This document shows positions 10,269-18,877 of a DNA stretch of 64,000 nucleotides, in pieces. The position numbers and the translations under genes were made by a program. The stretch spans positions 1 to 64,000 of the forward strand of contig NZ_FOUR01000010.1 in assembly GCF_900114925.1 (NCBI RefSeq), in the 5' to 3' direction. Each line of letters opens with the position of its first letter. Within the stretch, counting starts at the first letter, position 1. The notes below the pieces were generated by a model. That model had not been told where the DNA came from. It worked only from the letters and a program-made list of their open reading frames with translations, and ran no database searches. Source of the DNA: Marinobacter pelagius. GTDB taxonomy: Bacteria; Pseudomonadota; Gammaproteobacteria; Pseudomonadales; Oleiphilaceae.

Positions 10269-10787
10269 GTGTTGAGTAGTCGGAGCAACTCTGTGGACAA
10301 TTACGAACAGGTGCTGGTAGCGCTTCGCCGCGTCATCCGGGCAACGGATCTTCATTCCAAGCGGCTGAGCAAGCATGCCGGGCTCACCGGCCCGCAACTG
10401 CTGATCATGCGTACCATCCGGGACCTGGGGGAGGTGACCATCGGCACCATCGCCGACAAGGTCAGCCTGAGCCAGGCCACCGTGACCACCATTCTGGACC
10501 GGCTGGAACACCGCAAGCTGGTCTATCGCGTCCGCAGCACCAAGGACAAGCGTAAGGTCCACGCCCATCTGACCGAAGAGGGCGCCGACATCCTCTCCCG
10601 CGCCCCGAATCCCCTGCAGGAAGACTTCATCCAGAAGTTCCAGAGCCTGCACGAGTGGGAGCAGACCATGATCCTGGCCTCGTTGCAGCGCGTGGCGAAC
10701 ATGATGGACGCAGACGAGATCGACGCCTCGCCGGTGCTGACTGTGGGTTCGGTGTTGAAGGATGACGGCTGGAAGGAGAAGGCCTGA
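10269..10787 (+). CDS. MarR-family regulator, CosR/EctR type
   Basis: This 172-residue winged-helix regulator contains NYEQVLVALRRVIRATDLHS and an intact recognition region (SLSQATVTTILDRLEHRKLV), followed by a wing with RSTKDKRKVHAHLT. The long C-terminal part (EWEQTMILASLQRVANMMDA, ending DASPVLTVGS) matches the CosR/EctR group that controls compatible-solute and ectoine genes in marine bacteria. No ectoine genes are in this window, so it acts elsewhere or has another target. The start is a GTG; a palindrome just upstream suggests autoregulation. Three REP units follow the stop codon. Confidence 0.85.
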   Translation: MLSSRSNSVDNYEQVLVALRRVIRATDLHSKRLSKHAGLTGPQLLIMRTIRDLGEVTIGTIADKVSLSQATVTTILDRLEHRKLVYRVRSTKDKRKVHAHLTEEGADILSRAPNPLQEDFIQKFQSLHEWEQTMILASLQRVANMMDADEIDASPVLTVGSVLKDDGWKEKA

Positions 10788-10798
10788 GGTGTGAAAAA

Positions 10799-10966
10799 GG
10801 GGTCAGAAGAAGGCGTTCTTCAGACCCCGGAGTTGGCAAGGCTTGGCAGTGTTCGCCGGGTGAAAATGGGGTCAGATGAAGGCTTTCATCAGACCCCGGC
10901 CTGGCCCCCGGAGTGGGCGCGGTTCCCGAGGTATGCGGGGTCTGAAGAACGCCTTCTTCTGACCCC
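10799..10966. repeat. REP-like palindromes, cluster B (3 copies)
   Basis: Units lie at 10799-10828 (GAAGAA subtype, forward), 10868-10897 (GATGAA, forward) and 10937-10966 (GAAGAA, reverse). They fill the gap between the convergent marR-type and lon genes. The forward copies have an A-rich GAAAA tail on their left. Confidence 0.88.
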
Positions 10967-10993
10967 ACCTTCACACATGCTCCCGAGTCCCAA

Positions 10994-13444
10994 TCAATGC
11001 ACCGAAGACCCCTTCCGCGGCTTGTTCCCAAAGCAGACCTGAAACACATCGTTATAATGCCGCGCAAAATTCACCGTCAGCCCTTCCTTGAGATACTCGG
11101 GCAGCTCCTCATAATCCCCCCGGTTCGCCTCCGGCAGGATCAGGTTACTGATCTTCTGCCGCCGCGCCGCGATCACCTTCTCCCGGATGCCGCCAACGGG
11201 CAGCACCTGGCCAGTCAGGGTCAGCTCCCCGGTCATGGCGATGTTCTGCTGGGGCGCCTCCTTCCGGGCGATGGACAGCAGCGCGGTGGCCATGGTGACC
11301 CCGGCACTCGGGCCGTCCTTCGGCGTCGCGCCCTCCGGCACATGCAGGTGCACAAAGGACTTGTCGAAAAAGGTCGGATCGCCCTTGTACCGCTTCAGGT
11401 TGGATGACACGTAGCTGTACGCGATCTCCGCCGATTCCCGCATGACATCCCCCAGCTGCCCGGTCAGCTTGAAGCCCCGCTGGCTGCTGTGGATGCGGGA
11501 CGCCTCGATGCTCAGCGTAGCGCCACCCATGGCGGTCCAGGCCAGACCGGTGACAACCCCGGTACCTTTCAGTGACTTTTCCTTGCGGAAGGCGGGCTGC
11601 CCCAGGTACTCGGCCAGGTCTGCCACGCCCACTTTCACCGGCTGGTCCGGATTATCCAGCAGCTTCACGATGCCCTTGCGGATGATCTTGTGCAGCAGCT
11701 TCTCGAGGTTCCGCACACCGGCTTCCCGGGCATACCCCTCGATCACCTGCCTGAGGGCGGCGTCGGTGACATTGAGCTGTTTCTTCAGCAACCCTGCGCG
11801 CTTGAGCAGCCGCGGCATCAGATGATGCTTGGCGATCGCCAGCTTCTCCTCGGTGATGTAGCCGGACAGGCGAATCACATCCATCCGGTCCAGCAGCGGC
11901 CGCGGAATGGTATCCAGCTGGTTGGCGGTGCAGATGAACAGCACCTTGGACAGGTCCATGCGGACATCCAGGTAATGGTCGAGGAACTCCCGGTTCTGCT
12001 CCGGATCCAGGGTTTCCAGCAGGGCAGAGGCCGGGTCCCCCTGGTACGACGCACCGATCTTGTCGATCTCGTCCAGCATGATCACCGGGTTGGCGACCTT
12101 CGAGTCCTTCAGGGCCTGCACGAACTTACCCGGCATCGCGCCGATGTAGGTGCGGCGGTGGCCCTTGATTTCGGCCTCGTCACGCATGCCGCCAACGCTG
12201 AACCGGTAGAACTTGCGGCCCAGGGCATCGGCAACGGAATGCCCGATGGAGGTCTTGCCCACGCCAGGCGGGCCCACGAGCAGCAGGATCGAGCCGCTGA
12301 CTTCGCCCTTGAAGGTGCCCTCGGCCAGGAATTCGACGATGCGGTCTTTCACATCATCCAGGCCGTCATGGTCCCGGTCCAGGATGCGCCGGGCCTCGGC
12401 CAGGTCGAAATGGTCCTCGGAATACTGGCCCCAGGGCACCTGGGTGAGCCAGTCCAGATAATTGCGGGTAACGCCGTATTCCGGTGAGCCCTGTTCCAGC
12501 ACCTGCAGTTTCTGAAGTTCATCCCGGAAGCGTTCCTGTACCGGCTCGGGAGGATTCAGCTTGGCCATTCGCTCCTCAAAGCGCTCCGCGTCGGCGGTCT
12601 TGTCATCCTTGGCCATGCCCAGCTCGCGCTGGATGACCTTGAGCTGTTCCCGCAGGAAGAACTCGCGCTGATGCTTCTGGACCTTCTCGTTGACCTCTTC
12701 ACTGATCTCTGACTGCAGTCGTGCTACTTCCTGTTCCTTGCGCATCAGCAACAGGACTTTTTCCATGCGCCGGAGCAGGGGCACGGTATCCAGCACATCC
12801 TGGAGCTCGGGCCCTGGCGCACTGGTCATGGAGGCGCCGAAATCAGCCAGGGGCGAGCTGTCGTCTGGCCCAAAACGGGACAGGTATTGTTTCACCTCCT
12901 CGCCATAGAGCGGGTTGGTTCGCAGCAGCTCCTTGATGGCGCTGATGATGGCCAGGGTATAGGCCTTCAGCTCGTCTGCGTCTTCCTCAGGCTCAGTCGG
13001 ATACTCCACCTCCACCAGGTAGGGAGGTTTGCGCCGCAACCATTGAACGATGCGGAACCGCTGCAGGCCCTGGGCGATAAACTGGACCTTGCCGCTTTCC
13101 TTCTGGGCATGGTGCACACGCACCGCACAACCGATGGTTTCCAGCTGATCGCTGGCGGGGATGCCCTGTTCGGCGTCGTGTTCCTCCACGTAGCAGATGC
13201 CGAGCACGCGATGATCGGTCTCGCCCACGCGCTTGAGGGTTTCATGCCAGGGATCCTGATTGACCACCACCGGCTGAACCTGGGCCGGGAAGAACGGCCG
13301 ATTGGAAACCGGCAGCACATACATGCGCCGGGGCATGATCTGCTGGGGCAGGGCAAGGCTTTTGCTGTGCTCGTCCTTGCCGATGTATTCGGTCACGTCT
13401 TCTTCGAATTCCTCAAGGCTGTCATTGCGGTTGTCGTCATTCAT
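10994..13444 (-). CDS. lon: ATP-dependent Lon protease
   Basis: About 816 residues with the Lon layout: N-terminal substrate domain (PRRMYVLPVSNRPFFPAQ, about 40-250), AAA+ module with Walker A GPPGVGKT (about residue 390) and Walker B MLDEIDKIG, and the protease domain with the Ser-Lys dyad (Ser in PKDGPSAGVT, Lys further on in REKVIAARR). It degrades misfolded and regulatory proteins in the cytoplasm. I chose the ATG at 13444 because GAGGG lies upstream; the frame is open to an ATG at 13474. It is not in a clpP-clpX-lon cluster, so it may be the second Lon paralogue that many Pseudomonas-like genomes carry. It faces away from the thioredoxin-like gene. Confidence 0.93.
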   Translation of the reverse strand: MNDDNRNDSLEEFEEDVTEYIGKDEHSKSLALPQQIMPRRMYVLPVSNRPFFPAQVQPVVVNQDPWHETLKRVGETDHRVLGICYVEEHDAEQGIPASDQLETIGCAVRVHHAQKESGKVQFIAQGLQRFRIVQWLRRKPPYLVEVEYPTEPEEDADELKAYTLAIISAIKELLRTNPLYGEEVKQYLSRFGPDDSSPLADFGASMTSAPGPELQDVLDTVPLLRRMEKVLLLMRKEQEVARLQSEISEEVNEKVQKHQREFFLREQLKVIQRELGMAKDDKTADAERFEERMAKLNPPEPVQERFRDELQKLQVLEQGSPEYGVTRNYLDWLTQVPWGQYSEDHFDLAEARRILDRDHDGLDDVKDRIVEFLAEGTFKGEVSGSILLLVGPPGVGKTSIGHSVADALGRKFYRFSVGGMRDEAEIKGHRRTYIGAMPGKFVQALKDSKVANPVIMLDEIDKIGASYQGDPASALLETLDPEQNREFLDHYLDVRMDLSKVLFICTANQLDTIPRPLLDRMDVIRLSGYITEEKLAIAKHHLMPRLLKRAGLLKKQLNVTDAALRQVIEGYAREAGVRNLEKLLHKIIRKGIVKLLDNPDQPVKVGVADLAEYLGQPAFRKEKSLKGTGVVTGLAWTAMGGATLSIEASRIHSSQRGFKLTGQLGDVMRESAEIAYSYVSSNLKRYKGDPTFFDKSFVHLHVPEGATPKDGPSAGVTMATALLSIARKEAPQQNIAMTGELTLTGQVLPVGGIREKVIAARRQKISNLILPEANRGDYEELPEYLKEGLTVNFARHYNDVFQVCFGNKPRKGSSVH

Positions 13445-13664
13445 GCCGTCGTTGCATCCCTCAAAGGTTGTCATCGCACGGGCGATGGTGAACAGTGGCC
13501 CGCGATCAGGTCTACTTGCGTATGTAGCGGCAGTTACGGTTATTTCAAGGATTTGGCTTTACGACAGTGGCGGAGAGTCCGTGGCTGCGGAAGCTTGATT
13601 TTCCCGCCATTGACCCCATGATCGAGGCAGATTCATATATTCATTCAACGGTTCAGGTGCCCAG

Positions 13665-14528
13665 ATGAGCAACTCGCCCCACGTTTTTGACGCCACCATG
13701 GAGAATTTTCAGCAGGAGGTGATGGATGCCTCCGCCAACACGCCCATCCTGATCGATGTCTGGGCCGAGTGGTGTGCGCCGTGCAAGCAGCTGATGCCGA
13801 TTCTCGAGAAACTGGCCAACGAGTACGACGGTGGTTTCAGGTTGGCCAAGGTCAACGCCGACGAACAGCAGGAGCTCACCGCAAGCCTCGGCGTGCGCAG
13901 CCTGCCGACCGTGATCCTCGTGAAGGATGGCCAGGCAGTGGACGGCTTCAACGGCGCCCAGCCGGAGAGCGAAATCCGCAAGGTGCTGGACAAGCACGTG
14001 GAAGCGCCCAAGGAAGATCCCTATGACGCCGCCCACCGCCTGTGGGAAAACGGCGACGTTAACGGAGCGCTGGAGATCCTCACCGAGCTGAACCGCCAGG
14101 ACCCCGAAAACATGAAGGTCCTGATCGACCTGGCGCAGCTGAAAGCGGAAACCGGAGACCTGGAAACCGCCGAGCAGGTGCTGGAAAGCCTGCCGCCGGA
14201 AGAAAAGATGCAGCACCAGGCGAAACAGCTGGCGGCCCGCATCAAGTTCATGAAACAGGCCGGCGAGCTGCCCCCGGTGGCCGAACTCCAGAAAAAGCTG
14301 GAGGCCGAGCCGAAAAACGCCGAAGCCCTCCACCAGCTGGCCCTGCAGCACGTGCTCAAAGACGAAAACGCCGAAGCCATGGACCTGCTGATTCGCCTGA
14401 TGCAGGCCGACAGCACCTACAAGGACGGCATCGCCAGGACCACCCTGATCGAACTGTTCGACAAACTCGGCAACAACAATCCGGACGTGCGCACCTATCG
14501 TAGAAAGCTGTACACACTAATGCACTGA
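13665..14528 (+). CDS. CnoX/YbbN-like thioredoxin-TPR chaperone
   Basis: This 287-residue cytoplasmic protein has an N-terminal thioredoxin domain with the redox motif WCAPC (Cys37, Cys40) and cis-Pro segment RSLPTVIL, followed by TPR-like helices (about 120-287). Proteins of this layout are CnoX (YbbN) redox-regulated holdases that pass clients to GroEL and DnaK. Unlike E. coli YbbN, both active-site Cys are kept, so it may also reduce disulphides. The neighbouring lon gene fits a protein quality theme, but the two are divergently transcribed. Two REP units follow the stop. Confidence 0.88.
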   Translation: MSNSPHVFDATMENFQQEVMDASANTPILIDVWAEWCAPCKQLMPILEKLANEYDGGFRLAKVNADEQQELTASLGVRSLPTVILVKDGQAVDGFNGAQPESEIRKVLDKHVEAPKEDPYDAAHRLWENGDVNGALEILTELNRQDPENMKVLIDLAQLKAETGDLETAEQVLESLPPEEKMQHQAKQLAARIKFMKQAGELPPVAELQKKLEAEPKNAEALHQLALQHVLKDENAEAMDLLIRLMQADSTYKDGIARTTLIELFDKLGNNNPDVRTYRRKLYTLMH

Positions 14529-14578
14529 CGGAGACAGTACGTGGGGGCTGCCTAACCCCGGGAAACAGTCCAAACACC

Positions 14579-14661
14579 GGGGTCTGATGAAAGCCTTCAT
14601 CTGACCCCAACTTCACGCCGTGCCCCCACTCGGGGTCTGATGAAAACCTTCATCTGACCCC
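14579..14661. repeat. REP-like palindromes, cluster C (2 copies)
   Basis: Units at 14579-14608 and 14632-14661 are both GATGAA subtype and reverse orientation, each with the CCCCAnnTTCA tail on the right. They separate the cnoX-like gene from the HNH gene. Confidence 0.88.
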
Positions 14662-14683
14662 ACCTTCAAACCACCCCAAAGCC

Positions 14684-15004
14684 ATGCTCAAACTCCCACC
14701 CCAACCCCACCACTGCGAACTCTGCCAACGCCACGTCGCCAAACTCACCCGCCACCACCTCATCCCCAAACACCTGCACCGCAAAAAGCGCTTCCAGAAA
14801 CTGTTCACCAAGGAAGAGCTCATAACCCGAACCCTGTGGGTATGCCGGCCATGCCATAGCGCCATTCATCGCGCGTGCTCTGAGTATGAGCTGGGGCTGC
14901 ATTACAACACCCGGGACAAGCTGATGGAGCTGGAGGAATTGAGGGTATTCGTGGAGTGGATTCGGGAGAAGCCAGCGGGGTTTGTGCCGAAGCGAGGAAG
15001 GTGA
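14684..15004 (+). CDS. Small HNH-family protein
   Basis: This 106-residue protein has CELC, then TRHHLIPKHLH, then CRPCHSAIH: two Cys pairs that can hold a structural zinc plus a His-His-Asn-like HNH/beta-beta-alpha core. Small stand-alone HNH proteins of this form are common in Pseudomonas-like genomes and are annotated as HNH endonucleases without known biology. There is no good ribosome site in front of the ATG, and a REP tail ends about 15 bp upstream; another REP follows 30 bp after the stop, so the gene sits in a REP-gene-REP block. Confidence 0.75.
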   Translation: MLKLPPQPHHCELCQRHVAKLTRHHLIPKHLHRKKRFQKLFTKEELITRTLWVCRPCHSAIHRACSEYELGLHYNTRDKLMELEELRVFVEWIREKPAGFVPKRGR

Positions 15005-15033
15005 GGGTTAGTGAAGCGGTAGGGGGCAAGGTC

Positions 15034-15063
15034 GGGGTCAGATGAAAGCTTTCATCTGACCCC
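15034..15063. repeat. REP-like palindrome D
   Basis: A single symmetric unit of the GATGAA subtype, followed by TTTTTCA. It lies between the convergent HNH and lipoprotein genes, and with the T-run it could also end transcripts on the plus strand. Confidence 0.85.
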
Positions 15064-15117
15064 TTTTTCATAAGGCTAACTGGCGCGCTCGCAATTCAGT
15101 TTGCCAGTCCATGAGGC

Positions 15118-17058
15118 TTACTTCCGGGTCATGAAACCAACTTCAATGTCGGTTGAGTCATCGGAGTGGGTGATCAGGAAAGCAAACTCATCAAAGCTTC
15201 CGGCAAGCTGCCAGATTTGGGCAGTGGCGGTTTCGCCCGCCCCGAAGTCCAGTGTTGCCTTGCCGGAGGTATCGATGCTCCAGTCGCAGGCTACGCCTGA
15301 GTATGTGCATGCGTTACTGCTGTTGATGATGAGCTCGTTGTCCACAGTATTTTCGGTGGGGATTTTGACATTAAAAGTCCCGACGAAATCTGCATCGCTG
15401 ATTGGCTGAGTCTTGCTCGCACGTCGAACCTCAATTGCGGTTCCGAACTCTGTCCGCTCTGGGAAGTACATGGAGTTCGCCGACTCAAAGACCCGGAAGG
15501 TGTCAGAGAATTCCTCTGTGCCAATAACCTGCCCGTCCGCATCTCGGTATTCGACAGTTTCGGTTTCAGTCAGCTCACCAGTGGCATCGTTTACTGCCCA
15601 TTGACTCTCGTATACAGAAGCAACTTGAGTTCCGTCGCTTTCGTAAGCGTCGTTGTGATAGTCGTACACAGTTCCGCTGGCTTTGTAGACCAGAATGACG
15701 GTTTCCTCTTTCTCCTCATTCCTCGCAACAAGCGCCTTGCCTGCAAAGGACTCAGTGATCACCGGGTTTGCTTGAGAGATGCTCGTGGCTGTGCCTACGT
15801 TAAGTAAGTTGCCCAGGCTGTCAAAGTCCAGGTAGATGCCAATGCGCTTGCCTTGTGCCGAGAGCAGGTGTAACTCGTCTGTGCTGGTATCGGCCTGACC
15901 ACGCTCATCAGGCACTTCAAGTGCTCCGTTAGTGATGGTCGCATTGGTCATACCGACGTCTGACAAGAACTCAGCGCTCATCTCAGAATCAATGGTCAGG
16001 ATGTCATTCTTGGTTTCCGACAGAGTCCCGTCGCTGCTCTTGGTTACCGTCGCCAGAAGGTAGGACTGAGTGCTGTCAGGTTGGGTGAACGGTTTGGTGG
16101 AATAGAGCTTGAGAGTGCTGTTGTCAACGCCCTCGAGGATCAAGTAATAAGGACTACCGTCGGTTGATTCTACGGCACAGGCGGTGAAGGTTTCAGTAAC
16201 ACCGTTGTCGGTGAATTGAAGAGAGCCAGCCGTTGGTATGTTCCAAGTGCTGCCGGTTTTCTTCTCAGAGAATCCCATGTCGTTATGGAATTCGGTAATG
16301 GTGTCGCCAGCGGCACCGAAGCTCATCAGGTTGATTTCTTTATCATTAGCCTCTGATCGGATAAATCCGTAGGTTTTGTAAACTAGATGTTCAGAAGTAA
16401 CGGGCGTCGTACCCGTGCCACAGCTTGTTACTGGGTTTTCAGCGGCAAGCGTTTCTTCCAGGTGGCTTTTAGCCGCTGCCTCAGTCACCAGATCAGTTGG
16501 AGCGACTGTATTCTTGCTGGCCACTGAAAGGATGATGTTTTTGACTGATTCAAGATCTGCTGTCGCAACATCGGTCGGGTTCTGATTGGCCGCTTTGTCA
16601 CGGGCTTCCCGTGTGATCGTTATACCATTGTCCGGAATCCCGTCGTCATCCAGAGTCTGAAGAACCCGAGCAATGTTTGCTGTTTTGGCGGGATCATTGG
16701 CAGCCAGGTCGACCGGAGTAACAAGTCCTTTCGCGTTCACTGAACCGAAGTTGATCGTGCCCAGTTTGAAGGAAACAGTCTCGCCATCGTTGTAATTGAA
16801 CTCGCCGTTGCTATTGGTGATGCCCTTGTAGCCGGCACTAGTCTCATACTCGATGCCATCCACTGCACTGTCCACGAACCGGCCAGTTTCTGACCCTACG
16901 GAGATAGTAGTGCTGGTGTCATCAGTTGTCGGCGGTTGTTCTTCGATGTTTGCGGTGTCATTGGAAGATGAGCTTGAAGATCCTCCGCCGCATGCTGTCA
17001 TGCCAGCAGTGAGTGAAGCTGTGAGAATGGCGAGCAAAAGTTTCTTTTTTTCGAACAT
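15118..17058 (-). CDS. Large secreted lipoprotein of unknown function
   Basis: The frame is open to 17136, but the signal peptide begins at MFEKKKLLLAILTASL, so I place the start at 17058. A lipobox (GMTAC) is followed by a glycine/serine/asparagine-rich linker. The first 150 mature residues hold a domain seen in many marine lipoproteins (GRFVDSAVDGIEYETSAGYK, then NGEFNYNDGETVSFKLG and GLVTPVDL), which looks like an extracellular beta domain. The rest is beta-rich and acidic with no family I recognise. A perfect 12-bp inverted repeat lies about 200 bp upstream. Confidence 0.75.
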   Translation of the reverse strand: MFEKKKLLLAILTASLTAGMTACGGGSSSSSSNDTANIEEQPPTTDDTSTTISVGSETGRFVDSAVDGIEYETSAGYKGITNSNGEFNYNDGETVSFKLGTINFGSVNAKGLVTPVDLAANDPAKTANIARVLQTLDDDGIPDNGITITREARDKAANQNPTDVATADLESVKNIILSVASKNTVAPTDLVTEAAAKSHLEETLAAENPVTSCGTGTTPVTSEHLVYKTYGFIRSEANDKEINLMSFGAAGDTITEFHNDMGFSEKKTGSTWNIPTAGSLQFTDNGVTETFTACAVESTDGSPYYLILEGVDNSTLKLYSTKPFTQPDSTQSYLLATVTKSSDGTLSETKNDILTIDSEMSAEFLSDVGMTNATITNGALEVPDERGQADTSTDELHLLSAQGKRIGIYLDFDSLGNLLNVGTATSISQANPVITESFAGKALVARNEEKEETVILVYKASGTVYDYHNDAYESDGTQVASVYESQWAVNDATGELTETETVEYRDADGQVIGTEEFSDTFRVFESANSMYFPERTEFGTAIEVRRASKTQPISDADFVGTFNVKIPTENTVDNELIINSSNACTYSGVACDWSIDTSGKATLDFGAGETATAQIWQLAGSFDEFAFLITHSDDSTDIEVGFMTRK

Positions 17059-17260
17059 CACTGTTTCCGTTGTCATTAGTAAGAGAATGGCAGCATTGCC
17101 TGGAATGCTACCTACTGCAGTGGGGGTATCAGGCAAGGAGGATTCGGATAATTGGTGAGTCGTCCCTGATCAATACTCCCGAAGCCCATGTGTTCTGTTA
17201 AGGGCTATAAGAAAGTAGGTTTTTCTCGTTACAGGGACAATTTTAGGTTTGCAAATGATT

Positions 17261-17296
17261 GTTAAATATCAAGTTTTGTTTTGGTTGATATTTAAC
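17261..17296. repeat. Perfect 12-bp AT-rich inverted repeat
   Basis: Arms GTTAAATATCAA and TTGATATTTAAC flank a 12-nt GT-rich loop. The composition and the position upstream of the lipoprotein gene suggest a regulator site or cruciform. It is not followed by a T-run of terminator quality. Confidence 0.6.
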
Positions 17297-17362
17297 AAGT
17301 CAATAGGCGGAAAGGGTATTTGGTTGATCTGGGGCAGGGGTTTAGGGGTCCGGCATGAAAAA

Positions 17363-17392
17363 GGGGTCAGATGAAGGCTTTCATCTGACCCC
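17363..17392. repeat. REP-like palindrome E
   Basis: A single symmetric unit of the GATGAA subtype with both tails (TGAAAAA on the left, a TTTGA-like sequence on the right), about 70 bp beyond the 3' end of the KamA-family gene. Confidence 0.85.
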
Positions 17393-17461
17393 GACTTTGA
17401 CCCCGGCTTCGGTCCCGACACCGAGTGGGGTTATCCCCATCTGGGGGCTGGCAACAAGTTC

Positions 17462-18826
17462 TTAGCCGTTGCCTTTCTTCATCTGCTCATACTCGTCCTC
17501 GAAGAAGAACTTCTCCTCTCCGAAAGCCGGTTCCAGCTCGTGCAGCCAGGTGGCTGTGTCGCTGTACTTGGCGAAGAACGGGCGCTGTACCCAGTCCGGG
17601 TTGCGGCCCTGGAGGAAGCGCAGGACGAAGACCTTCTCACCTTTGATTTCGGTGATGCCCTGGATCTCCACCTTGCCGGGGCCGGCGCTCATGCTCGGGC
17701 CGCGGGCGGTGCGGGCCAGGCCGGAGACCTGCTTCATGGCCTCGCGGTAGATGTTGTAGGCCTCTGCCAGCGGCACCTCGAAGTAGTTCTTGGCGCCGGT
17801 GTCCCGCTCTACGAACATGTAGTAGGGAATGATGCCCAGCTTCACTTCTTTCTTCCACAGCTTGGCCCAGGCATCGGCATCGTCGTTGACGTGCTTGATC
17901 AGCGGGCCCTGGGCGCGGATTTCGGCACCGGTGGCACGGATGCGGCGGATGGCCTCTTCCGCGATTTCGGTGGTGATTTCCTGCCAGTGGTTGTAGTGGG
18001 CCATGATGGCGACGTGTTTGCCGGCGTCGACCAGCTTGGCGAACAGCTCGATCAGCTCGTCCGCATCCTTGTCGGTCACGAAGCGATACGGCCAGAAGGT
18101 CAGGGCCTTGGTACCGATGCGGATGGTCTGGATGTGGTCAAATTCCGGCTCCAGCAGCGGCTCCAGGTACTGGACCAGGTTCTTGGTCTTCATCACCATC
18201 GGGTCGCCACCGGTGACCAGCAGGTCGGTCACTTCGGTGTGCTCTTTCAGATAGCCGTGAAGCTTCTCGGCTTCGGTGCTGGCCATCTTCAGGTCTTTGT
18301 CACCCACGAACTGCGCCCACCTGAAACAGAAGGTGCAGTAGGAGTGGCAGGTCTGGCCCTGAGCCGGGAAGAACAGCACGGTCTCGCGGTACTTGTGCTG
18401 AACGCCGTCGAGCACTTCACCGTCCAGTTCCGGCATATTCATTTCCATCTGGCCGGCCGGGTGCGGGTTCAGTTCGTCCCGGATTTCCTTGGCGGCGGCC
18501 TGGATTTCCTTCTTGTCGGCACCATCCCGGTGCAGCGCTGCCATACGCTCGAAATGTTCGTCCTTCAACATCCCTTTTTGAGGGAAGACAAGTTGGTAGA
18601 TCGGATCGTTGGGTACATTGTCCCAGTTGATCAGTTCGTTGATCACATACTCGTTGACCCGGAATGGCAGCACGCTGGCTACCACCTTCATTTCAAACAG
18701 GGTCTCTTCGGGGAGATTCTGGATGATTTCGATCTTGTCGAGCTGGCGGTCGGTGTAGACCTTGAAACGCCGTTCCTCGAACTCCGTAGTGGGAATCCGG
18801 TTCGGAAAGGTGACGATGGAGTTCAT
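17462..18826 (-). CDS. KamA-family radical SAM aminomutase-like protein
   Basis: This 454-residue protein has the radical SAM motif CHSYCTFC (Cys160, Cys164, Cys167) followed by FRW and a GGDP motif (LLVTGGDPMV), as in lysine 2,3-aminomutase and its relatives. These enzymes use a 4Fe-4S cluster, SAM and PLP to move an amino group from the alpha to the beta carbon. I could not pin down the PLP lysine. No acetyltransferase of the beta-lysine osmolyte route is next to it, so lysine versus glutamate or another substrate is open. A 21-bp palindrome (18857-18877) of FadR-type operator form lies just upstream of the start. Confidence 0.82.
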   Translation of the reverse strand: MNSIVTFPNRIPTTEFEERRFKVYTDRQLDKIEIIQNLPEETLFEMKVVASVLPFRVNEYVINELINWDNVPNDPIYQLVFPQKGMLKDEHFERMAALHRDGADKKEIQAAAKEIRDELNPHPAGQMEMNMPELDGEVLDGVQHKYRETVLFFPAQGQTCHSYCTFCFRWAQFVGDKDLKMASTEAEKLHGYLKEHTEVTDLLVTGGDPMVMKTKNLVQYLEPLLEPEFDHIQTIRIGTKALTFWPYRFVTDKDADELIELFAKLVDAGKHVAIMAHYNHWQEITTEIAEEAIRRIRATGAEIRAQGPLIKHVNDDADAWAKLWKKEVKLGIIPYYMFVERDTGAKNYFEVPLAEAYNIYREAMKQVSGLARTARGPSMSAGPGKVEIQGITEIKGEKVFVLRFLQGRNPDWVQRPFFAKYSDTATWLHELEPAFGEEKFFFEDEYEQMKKGNG

Positions 18827-18856
18827 AGATCGCCCTCTGTTGTTGCCAATGACAGA

Positions 18857-18877
18857 AAAAGTGGTCGGACCACTTTT
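18857..18877. promoter_or_regulatory. FadR-type palindromic operator upstream of kamA-like gene
   Basis: Perfect 10+1+10 palindrome with arms AAAAGTGGTC and GACCACTTTT. Its core TGGTCGGACCA fits the TGGTnnnACCA consensus of FadR-subfamily GntR regulators (PdhR, LldR, GlcC). It lies about 30-50 bp upstream of the start codon. The regulator is not identified. Confidence 0.6.

Larger units (their letters stand above)
17059..17461. other. Intergenic region upstream of the lipoprotein gene
   Basis: About 400 bp without a gene. It holds an AT-rich perfect inverted repeat (17261-17296), one REP unit (17363-17392) near the kamA-like gene's end, and presumably the lipoprotein promoter, which I could not place with confidence. 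Confidence 0.6.
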
